This document shows, in pieces, positions 55,165 to 64,000 of a stretch of 64,000 bases of DNA (position 1 is the first letter of the stretch; every line of letters begins with the position of its first letter). Source of the stretch: Roridomyces roridus (taxonomy: Eukaryota; Basidiomycota; Agaricomycetes; Agaricales; Mycenaceae); contig JARKIF010000164.1 of the NCBI GenBank assembly GCA_029378245.1, forward strand, positions 1-64,000, in the 5' to 3' direction. The position numbers and the translations under genes were made by a program. The notes under the pieces are model-generated. The model worked only from the letters and a program-made list of their open reading frames with translations. It was not told the DNA's origin and did not search any database.

Positions 55165-56710
55165 ATGAACGCGTCCGAGATTCAAGCAGAGGTGTTAGTA
55201 GGCTCGCTCGAACCCTCCATCCATCGTTCACCTACGAACATTCTTTATCCAGAAACGCTGGATACTACCTCGGCGCCATCTCCTTCGCCCTGCTCTTCCA
55301 CGAATACTTTATCACCCTCGACATTGAAGTCGAGCGCTACTGGACTGGAACACACTCACTGCCGACGGTTTTGTTTTTCTTGAATCGATATGTCACGCTC
55401 GTGAGTCCTTTCCCTCCCTTTTTTAGCTGGGAGGAATGAGGTTCAACAAAAGTGCAGCTGGGTAATATCCCTGTAATCGTGGAGAACTATTGGGTTGCGC
55501 CGCCTACGCCTCAGAAGATCGCGGTGAGTGCTCCTTCGTAGGTTGGTTGCGAAACACCGAATCGAATATCGGTCTTTGGTAGACGTGTATCGCCCTGCAG
55601 TCCTACCACCGGTATTTCTTCATCGTCGGGCAAATAATTGTTGGAGGTGCGTCGCTTGGGAGCCTTATCTTACAATGCTCCTCAACACCCACATTCCAAT
55701 TGGCAGCCATGCTCATGCTCCGCACCTACGCGCTCTACGAACGGAGTAAACGCGTCGCAGCGCTGATGGCTGCGTTCAGTATCGCTGTCGTCGTCGTGTG
55801 TTTTGTGCGTGGTCGCCTTCAAGTATTTTCGTTAACTGACCGAGACTCCCGCAGTGGAGCACACTCGTCAAAGCCGGACAATCAGGAGACAACCTCCCGC
55901 TTCCTATCGGGTGTACATTCGCTGTGACCGATTCTCAGTGCGTCTAAATCTCTCTTCCCTTTTCCCTGCTCAAATTGACTTGACACGCTTACTTGCTTCC
56001 TAGAAACGTGGCGTTCATAATCTCCTGGGCAGCCATGAGCGTATTCGACTGCATGATATTCTTGCTCACCTTGGGCCGTGCGTTGACGCCCCGCTCGAGG
56101 GAAGGAACCCACCTCCTCACCGTGTTGCTGCGCGACGGTCAGTCATCGGGGGCATTTCAACTCAAACCAAGACTTATCTATAATCTTTCTCGTGGACAGG
56201 ATCCATATACTTCGGGTGCGACTTTCTCGGTTGAATCCCTCCGGGTCTGCACTGTGCTTAAGGATGGGAATGTTTAGTGTCATGATGGTGTGCAATGTAG
56301 CGAATATTCTGACCTTTGTGGTGAGTTTTGGTTATGTTTATGTTTCTTCTTTTCGCTGATTGCGAGTTCCAGCTTGGCGGGGTACGTCCTCCCATGCACA
56401 GAAAGATCACCCACGAACTTACTTACTTACTTTCATAGGCCTACAGCCGCGGCGTCGGAGCCACGCTAACGAATATGTGCGTTTCCTCCCCGCAGAAACC
56501 CCCCGCTCAGATACTTACTTCCATGTCCCCAGCATATCATCAATCATGATCTCGCGCCTCATGCTCAACCTCCGCGACCCAGAGCTCAGGCGGCGTGGGC
56601 AGGCGGTGGATGATGATGACGAGGACGATACGGAACTGGCAGAATTCTCGACGTTCATGATGTCGTTAGCTACTGTCGTTGAACGGCCGAGGGACAGTTT
56701 TGTCATATGA
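55165..56710 (+). CDS. DUF6533 seven-helix-like membrane protein B
   Basis: 301 residues from 12 exons: 55165-55193, 55253-55400, 55458-55523, 55583-55646, 55707-55804, 55855-55937, 56004-56137, 56200-56215 (16 bases), 56278-56320, 56373-56381 (nine bases), 56439-56476 and 56533-56710. It has the same architecture as protein A: AGYYLGAISFALLFHEYFITLDIEVERYW, NRYVTLLGNIPVI, a shared YALYERSKR loop and ISRLMLNLRD. The tail has an acidic run (DDDDEDD). Most intron positions are shared with gene A. Two introns differ: gene B has an extra one at 56138 and lacks the two around the two-base exon of A. Duplication followed by intron gain or loss is likely. Probably in the plasma membrane or endomembranes. 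Confidence 0.85.
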
Positions 56711-56775
56711 AATTCGACATTGTAGTTTACGTCTTACTTACTCGTACACTCTTTAATACCAATATGAAAGTAGAT

Positions 56776-57807
56776 TCAAAGCTTGGTCCCGGTGCCAGAG
56801 GCGACTGCGAGCTGCTCCAAAATGGCCGAGGACATGGCCCCGACGTCGCTCGTAACGCTAATCTGCAGCGAGTGTCTTCAGCCGTCATAATTCTTGGACA
56901 GAAGACAAAAGACAAACCATATCGAACCCCTCAGCCGCCCGACGCGCGGCCTGGGCACCAGAGGTACAATACATGGCGCTGCAGCACGTCAATCTGAGAA
57001 GGCACCAGACTTATGTAGACTCACCACTTCTTCCCCGCCTGCTGTGCCACTTGCCTAATATGCTGAATCACCTTTTCGACCTCGGGGTGCGGATCTGGCG
57101 ACGGTGCCGGGTATCCGAGGCAAATCGACAAATCATAAGGTCCGATGAACAAAACATCTGCGGTTGTTGTTGTCTCAACGGACGACGGAGATCTGGGGAA
57201 GGAACTTTGAAACGCACCGACACCATCAACGGCTGCGATCTCCTTGACGTTGTCCAGCCCTTCCTTCGTCTCGATTTGGACCATGACGACGACGGCGTCG
57301 TTGGCGGTGGTGAGGTACTCGGCGACGCTCACGCCCCAGGTGCCGTGTGTGAAGGGACTGCCGAACCCGCGACGCCCGACGGGAGGGAATCGGCTGTCTG
57401 CAGCGATCTCTGCTGCTTTGGCCGGTGTGGAGACCTGGATCATGGAGAGACGATGGATAATCAGCAGAAAGTATCTCAATACATACCATCGGGACTAGGA
57501 TCCCACGCGCACCGGCGTCCAGCGCGTGCTTAATCTGCCAACTCGTACTACTGCTGACGCCCGTTGCAGGGATGCGGACGAGTGCGCTTGGGGCATCGGA
57601 AGGCCTTACACCGTGGATGGCACTGACGCTCTCCGCCAGAGTGGGGTGTAGACTCGTCTGTCCGTGCTCGCCGTCGATGCAGACCCAGGAGCACTTTGGA
57701 CTGGCTTGTGCGACGGTGCGGGCGTGAAGGAAGCCGGGGCTGGTGAGCCAGACGCCAAAGGCGGGGGTGTTGGCTCGGAAGGCGGTGAGGAGCGGGTGGG
57801 TGGTCAT
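56776..57807 (-). CDS. HpcH/HpaI-type class II aldolase
   Basis: 270 residues from five exons: 57487-57807, 57224-57434, 57025-57157, 56918-56978 and 56776-56862. Family landmarks in order: FGVWLTSPG, the general-base His in DGEHGQ, the Arg of VRIPATG, GARGILVPMV, the metal ligands Glu in VQIETKEG and Asp in GPYDLS, and the SVTSDVGA end. HpcH/HpaI enzymes use a divalent metal to split 2-keto-3-deoxy acids (for example 2-keto-3-deoxygalactarate or 2-keto-3-deoxyrhamnonate) into pyruvate and an aldehyde. It sits 6 kb from the dehydratase that would make such a substrate. No signal peptide. Confidence 0.88.
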
Positions 57808-58008
57808 TGCCAGCGAAGGGCGTGAGAGTGAGTCGACGGCGTGGACATAATGGAAGCAGTCAAGTGTGTCATTAGGTTTGGTTTCGAGTACAACTAGTGC
57901 GAACTAGCATCTAGGCGCAACAAGAAATAATTGTCTGACGACGAGTGAGATGAATTAAGGGATGAGGGGTGTAGTCGCGCACCGGTGATGAGACTAGACG
58001 CCGCGACT

Positions 58009-58536
58009 CTAGCTCGTCTTTTCGACCCATTCATTCTGCTCCTCGTCCCACACGACATCCAGTTTCCATTTTTGCGTCCCCGACCATTGGTCTGATAAAA
58101 ATGAATCCCACCAACGGATGTAGACGTCCCCACTTCGTTCCATCTCGTATCCAGCGACCCGTGGATCTGGACCGAGGAATTCGTGGCTGGGAAAACATCA
58201 TCACAGTCCACAGAAAAAGGAGAAAAAACTGAGAGCGTACCGGCGTGCCACCACGTTGTCTGCGTGCACAAAGTTGACCCAGGTCACACTGGAAGGATCG
58301 ATATGCTCGAGATAGTACTGGTGTACGAATTGGTTGAGATCCGTTCCGTCCCAGACGGTCTGCACGTCCTCGCCGTCTTTCGAGAGGTAGGAGCGCGGGA
58401 GATGGAGTTTGACGCGCCGTTTGACGATGAATTTGTCCATGGGCCACGTGTGGAGCTGCCATGCACGAGCTCTCTTGAGGGAGGTGAGGTTTTTCAGCGT
58501 TGCTGAGCGTGCCTTTTGCTGTTCCTCGTCGACCAT
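58009..58536 (-). CDS. small conserved-looking protein, unknown
   Basis: 157 residues, two exons (58241-58536 and 58009-58186). The start is the ATG of MVDEEQQKARS. The N-terminus is basic and helical, and the rest is rich in Trp, Tyr and His (RAWQLHTWPMDKF, QYYLEHIDPS, YIRWWDSFLSDQW). Codon use and splice sites look genuine. No domain recognised. It is divergent from the adenylate cyclase gene with a 356-base shared upstream region. Confidence 0.65.
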
Positions 58537-58892
58537 GTCAAGGTGGTGGTGACTGACTCGGGAGGTTTGATCGCCGATCAAAAGGGACAGCAGACGAGTC
58601 TTGCCTTGTCTTGCCACCGACTACCACCGACGCCACCCGCAGCGATGGTTACACCCTCGACCACCCTGGAGACTCAATCTTGTCTTGGAATCCCTTCTCA
58701 CCGCCGTTGTATCATAGAGCAGCTGTTTTAATATATCCTTCTGGGGAATCTCCTTGACATATCTCTGTCGGAAGATGCGACGTCTGCTACACTTGCCACG
58801 GACGCGCTTAACGGGAAGATTTTCAAGAGAGGGTCAATCTCTCTCTCTCTTTGACTCCCTGCATCGTTGAAGCCATTCACAGAGGCCGCACA
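58537..58892. promoter_or_regulatory. divergent promoter region of adenylate cyclase
   Basis: Holds a (CT)6 tract at 58841-58853 just before the cyclase start, a common feature of fungal core promoters and leaders. No other gene here. Confidence 0.4.
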
Positions 58893-61800
58893 ATGTCTCA
58901 AGGAGGCTCACGTGATCACTCCCTCTCGCCGTCACCCGATGGTCGGTTACGCAAGGCCAAATCGACAGGATTCCTCAAAACCTTGCATCGGAATGTCTCG
59001 CTCAAGAACCTGCGTGCCAGCCTGGGCAATGTGCTCGCACCAGAGGACATGGGGGAACACCACTCCCTCCGCACTCGGGTGTCCAGCAGCTCATTTCAGC
59101 CCGAGCTGCCTCTTCGCAAAAAGGTCGGGCGTCTACGTCGTCCAGGAAAGGGTAGCGCAGAGCAAGTGCCTCCGGTGCCATCGTTGCGACCTCCGGACCC
59201 GGATGCAGATGACTCGCTTGAGCTCGTACTCGATCTCAACCTCACCCGAGAAAAGATGGACGGTATTGTCCACCCTGACTACCTCGAGAGCCGTCCGCAC
59301 TCTCCCGACACCGCCAGCGACATTGGAACCAGTTCGGTATCGCAATCCAACTCTGATGCGCCTGTCTTCAGTAATCCGTTCCCCCACAAAATTCGCTCCA
59401 TCCGGTCGATAGGCACCCTAGCGCGCCATCAGGATCCGACTCACACCGACTTTCTCATTCCTCCGAGCTGGCTGGTCGAGGGCAAGGTCGGGAACGATGC
59501 CGAGGAAGAGTCAAGCTCGGACGAAGGCGAGCCGAGTCGGACCATTAGAGAATCCTTCTGCAAGATCCGGATCTACGGCCCCGACCATGGCGACCACGTC
59601 TTGGCCGTATCTACGAAAGATACCGTGCTCGACATTATCCGTCGGCTCGATGCCAAGCTTCCTCCCGGTGTGGAGCGAGATAAGCACGAGCTATACTTGA
59701 AGGAGCGGGGCCGAGGTGCGTGTTTCACTTTATTTTGGGTTTACTCTTTCAACATCGCCGTTAGAACGGATACTTCGGCCAAAGGAGCACCCTGCGAACA
59801 TTCTTCGACGGCGTCTACTTCAGGCCGGGTATGACGAGACGGACGAATATGAGCTGGGCATGACGGACATTCCGTTTCTGCTCAAATTCGTGTATCGGAG
59901 ACAGTATCTCGGCAAAACGGTTCTTTTTTCTTCATGACGGGTTTCTTGTTCCCACTGACACCGGTTCAGGACGAGGAACTGTCCTTCAATAATTTCGAGT
60001 ACGTCAACCTTACTGGCCGCGGCCTAGGCACAATCCCAGTTGCCCTGCATCAGCACGCCGATTCGATCCTCTCCCTCCGCCTCTCTCGAAATCCCATGAT
60101 CGACATTCCACTTGATTTCATTCAATCGTGTACCGGGCTCAGCAAACTCTACCTTTCCCATATGGCCCTCAAGAAGGTGCCGCAGAGTATCTGCGACTCC
60201 CCTGCCCTGAACCTCCTCGATTTATCTTCCAATCGCATCTCGACGCTGGACGATTCGCGCCTGGACGGTCTCGGCGCGCATCTCACGGCATTACACGTAC
60301 AAAATAATTGCCTGGAAAGGCTACCTCCGATGTTTTCGCGACTGCGCCATCTGACAGTTCTCAACCTGTCCAACAACAATTTCACCTCTTTCCCGCTCGG
60401 CCTCCCGGAGCTGTCAGCCCTCGCACATCTCGATATCTCATTCAACACGATCACGGAACTGCCACCTCAAGTCGGACGGCTGGTGAACCTGGAAAGTCTC
60501 GTCATCGTGGCGACCCAGATTTCTGCGTTGCCAGCCGAGATGGGTAACCTCACCCGTCTGCGTCAACTCGACTGCCGGCGGAATCAAATCGTCGATCTGC
60601 GGATCGTGTGTGCGCTTCCTGCGCTTACGACCCTTTGCGCGGATCACAACAACCTCCACAGCTATCCGCTCGTCCTTGGCGAGTCCTTGTTGACGTTGGA
60701 CATGTCGCATAACGATATCACCGAGTTTACGATTCTCGGACAGGCGAGCTTCAAGCTGACGACGCTCGACATGTCGTATGCCAAACTCTCCTTCTTGGAT
60801 CCTCACATCCTATCCCAACTCGGCGCCTCCCTCCGCACCCTCCGACTCGACCACAACTCGTTCCATTCCCTACCCGACTCGCTCGGTAATCTCACGTTAC
60901 TCGAGACGCTCTCGTGTGCGGACAATGTCCTCGCAACGCTCCCGGAGAGCATCGGTCGGCTGCAGAAGCTCGAGTTTCTCGACGTGCATAGTAACAGCCT
61001 CGTCGAACTGCCTGCGACCGTGTGGAATTGCGCATCGCTCTCGAGGCTGAACGCGACTTCGAATCTGCTGAACGTGTGGCATGACCCTCCACCGCTGCAG
61101 GAGGTGGAGGAGAATTTGTCTCCATCCGCTCCGAACGCACGGCGTCCTTCGGCGTCGAAACCCGCTCTCAAGCCGCTCCCCGACATCCCTCCCCTGGCGC
61201 ACTCGCTCGAGATGCTCTACCTCGGCGAGAACGCACTCACAGACGATATGCTGCATCCTCTCATGATACTCAAGGAGCTCAAAATCCTAAACCTGTCGTT
61301 CAACCAAATTCAGGAGATGCCGTCGCATTTCTTTAGGAACCTCGTCAACCTCGAGGAGGTGTTCTTGAGTGGGAATCGGTTGACGCATTTTCCGAGCGAG
61401 GACCTCCCGAGGTTGACTCGTCTTTCGACGTTGTTTTTGAATGGGAATCATTTGCAGCATTTGCCGCATGAGTTGGGTAAGGTGAAGAGTCTGGCGCGGT
61501 TGGACGTCGGGAATAATCAGCTAAAATATAACATCAATAATTTGGACTATGATTGGAATTGGTGCGTATTCTTGTTCGTGGTTCGTATCCACGACGCTGA
61601 TTTCTTCTCCAGGAATTTCAATCCAAATCTGATGTAGTGCGTATTCGAGAATTCTACTATTGACGTACGGCTGACTTTGTCTAGCTTGAACCTCTCGGGG
61701 AACAAGCAGCTTCAGATCAAGTCGGATGTTTCCATCTACGCCCAGCGAGCGAGTATTTCGTCCATAAATCTCGACCGCCGACCCCCCGCGTGTAGCCACT

Positions 61801-63900
61801 CCAGCAACTCGAGTTTCTCCCGACTCAATAGGCTGCGTGTTCTAGGACTCATTGACGTCACGATCACAACGACCTCGACGAGCACCAACTCTGACATCCC
61901 CGACGAAACAGACGACCGACGCGTGCGCACCTCGTCTTCGCTCGTCAACGGGATGTTGTACGGCATCGCAGACACCCTAGGTCGGAATCATTACCCGCTG
62001 ATGATGGATCTGGTACACGAATTCCGCGGTGGGGTCAAGAAAGACGTCGGTGATGGCACCATCTTCGCCATGTTTGGGCGCTCGCAGCCTGCGAGCGAGA
62101 TGGCAGGGAACGTCGCGAATGGGCTGGCCAAGTACCTCAAGGACAACTTTGTCCGTGTGTTTGCCGCCCAGCTCGGGAGGGTTCGACGGGAGGGTGTATC
62201 TGATGCGCTCCGTCGAACGTTCTTGAGGCTCAATCAAGACTTTCACGCCACAGCTTTTGGAGCGGGGGCGCGGAAGATGTCGGTCGTTGCGGGCGGCAGC
62301 GGTGGGGCCGAGGCCGCTGCGTTGCTGAATACGGGCGCGTCGGGTATCGTGGTGTACATCGTCGGGAAGAAGATGTACGTTGCCATGCAGGGAACGCACT
62401 CGCCATCGTATCTCGGGGGGAAACTGCGTGTCCTGTTTCGCAGAAACACGAGCCGTATGATCCAGAGGAGATGAAGCGCATTCGAGCAGCGGAGGGCTGG
62501 ATTTCTCCGCCAGGCCGGGTTAACGACGAGTTGGATATTTCGCGCTCGTTTGGATTCTACCATCTCCTCCCGTCGCTCATCGCGCGTCCGTATGTGCACG
62601 AGTACGAGCTGACGGACCGGGATGATATGGTCATCATTGCGAATCGTGGGCTGTGGGACTATGTCAATTATCAGACTGCGGTGGATCTCGTGCAGGGGAC
62701 GACCGAGCCTACGGCTGCGGCTCAGAAACTCCGTGATTTGGCCATCAGTTACGGGGCGGAAGGCAGCACTATGGTTATGGTCGTGCAGTTGCGGCGGAAT
62801 ACCCAGATAAGTCGACGTACGCGGAGGCCAGTGATAGGTGTGGTCGACCGGGCACTCGATCGGCTCAAGGACGAGGTTTCTCCACCCACAGGGCACGTTG
62901 CGATCGTTTTCACGGACATCAAGGGCTCCACGCACCTCTGGAAGCAACGCCTCTGGGGATGTTTACCGCGCTGCATCTACACAATGCCTTGCTACGTCGG
63001 TGGCTGCGTATCTGTGGTGGATACGAGGTACGAACCGAGGGTGACTCGTTTATGTGCACCTTCCCGACGGTGTTTGCCGCTGTGTGGTGGTGTCTGGTTG
63101 TGCAGGATGCGCTGCTGGAGGTCGCATGGCCGCAAGACATCCTCGAATGTGCGGATGGGAAGGAGGTGTATGATTCACAGGGACGGCTCATCTACGGCGG
63201 GCTCTCGGTGCGGATCGGCATTCACTGCGGCTCACCGCTCTGCGTGACGGACCCTGTCACCAACCGGATGGACTACTTTGGCTTGGTGGTCACACGGGCA
63301 GCGCGGATTGCCAGTATCGCAGCTGGAGGCCAGATCCTGCTCAGCGCTGATGTACTCGCGGAGATCAACGCACAGCTGTCAGACGGGGGTGCGACGGACT
63401 ATTCGGACGCTCAGCCCAAGGCCGCAGTGGACGCTGTCAGACGGTTTGATCCTGTCGTCGTGCACAAAGGCGAAGTCAAGCTCAAAGGTCTCGAAGAACC
63501 GGAGATGTTGTCCGTCGTTTTGCCTGGGGTGTTGATCGGGAGACACGAGTACAAGGAAGCGGCACCGACACAAGTTCCTGAGACTCTACGCGCGCCTTCA
63601 GAGCTGGACATCCGGGAGCTTCGAGAGCTTGCTCGGCTGTGTGTGCGTTTGGAGATGGCTTCCTCCGACGAACCCCGACCCCAAAACTGGGATGGTGTGC
63701 TACTTCCCGCGAATGTGGACATGCCGCATTCACAACTCGTCGCCATTTTGCATTCTCTGCTCGTTCGTATTGAGAACGTGGAGACGGTGCTGCGTTCAAA
63801 ACAGCGGCAGACACCGTTGGCTTCCCAGGCCGCTCTTTTATCTGCACTCCGAGGGTTGGACGAACGGACATTGAATGAGCTGTGGTCGAAGTTGCATTAG
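58893..63900 (+). CDS. cyr1: fungal adenylate cyclase
   Basis: Makes cAMP for the protein kinase A pathway. Exons 58893-59715, 59765-59919, 59970-61561, 61613-61633 (21 bases) and 61685-63900. Order of domains: a basic Ser-rich N-terminus, a Ras-associating/ubiquitin-like domain (CKIRIYGPDHGDHVLAVS ... FVYRRQYLGK), about 20 leucine-rich repeats (60000-61560), a PP2C-like domain (YGIADTLGRN ... SYGAEGSTMVMVV), then the class III catalytic domain (VFTDIKGSTHLW, EGDSFMCTF, VRIGIHCG). About 1600 residues, shorter at the N-terminus than Ustilago Uac1. Two single-base gaps break the frame: near 62390 in the PP2C part and near 62943 in the catalytic start. Both are single-base gaps next to a matching base, so I treat them as probable sequence errors. 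Confidence 0.88.
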
Positions 63901-64000
63901 ATTCCTTATTTATTCCGCATAGCATAGCATAGCAGTTTCAATTGGTTGTATCATAATGTACTTGTAGTTGGACAACTAATTTGTACCCGTTCATTGCTGT

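Noticed and set aside
1..64000. CRISPR arrays, rRNA genes, bacterial operons
   Set aside because: No regular spacer-repeat pattern or rRNA signature; gene structure is eukaryotic throughout.

Overview
This window reads as nuclear DNA of a filamentous basidiomycete, most likely Agaricomycotina. The protein genes carry many short GT-AG introns of about 45-65 nt. Two genes encode DUF6533 membrane proteins, a basidiomycete family. There is an NLR-like NACHT-WD40 gene, a Ras-associating adenylate cyclase, an intron-containing tRNA-Asp gene and Ty1/Copia plus Gypsy-type LTR sequence. I cannot name the species.

Layout. 0.8-2.3 kb: a broken copy of a basic Ser/Arg-rich protein gene, then tRNA-Asp(GUC). 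2.5-10.2 kb: an SDR oxidoreductase, a kinase-like protein, a 977-residue coiled-coil protein and a PhyH-type dioxygenase. 10.6-14.5 kb: a graveyard in which a carboxylesterase is split by a TA-flanked MITE and a 1.2 kb insertion, beside an SDR 3' fragment. 16.2-17.8 kb: an FAD monooxygenase. 18.9-24.1 kb: poorly resolved genes and inverted repeats. 24.3-32 kb: an HSL-type hydrolase gene interrupted by a 5.2 kb Copia element with apparently identical LTRs, plus a relic copy. 32.4-35.5 kb: an unknown gene and a Gypsy 3' remnant. 35.5-42.2 kb: a TPR protein gene divergent from a NACHT-WD40 gene. 42.4-48.2 kb: an OXLD1-like gene with an in-frame stop, the intact Ser/Arg-rich paralog and two intact hydrolase paralogs. 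49-58.5 kb: a galactonate-dehydratase-like enolase-superfamily enzyme, a secreted beta-lactamase-like protein, two tandem DUF6533 genes, an HpcH/HpaI aldolase and a small unknown protein. 58.9-63.9 kb: adenylate cyclase.

How the genes may work together. The dehydratase and the aldolase catalyse consecutive steps of aldonic-acid breakdown (aldonate to 2-keto-3-deoxyaldonate to pyruvate plus an aldehyde). They lie within 9 kb, with hydrolases nearby that could open lactones. This suggests a small carbon-use cluster, but that is inference. The TPR and NACHT-WD40 genes are a head-to-head pair that could act in non-self recognition.

Caution. Several conserved genes (adenylate cyclase twice, NACHT-WD40 once) need single missing bases in or next to short runs of one base. 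That pattern is typical of draft long-read indel errors, so some apparent pseudogenes may be assembly artefacts. In contrast, the transposon insertions and the TAG substitutions look like real sequence changes.
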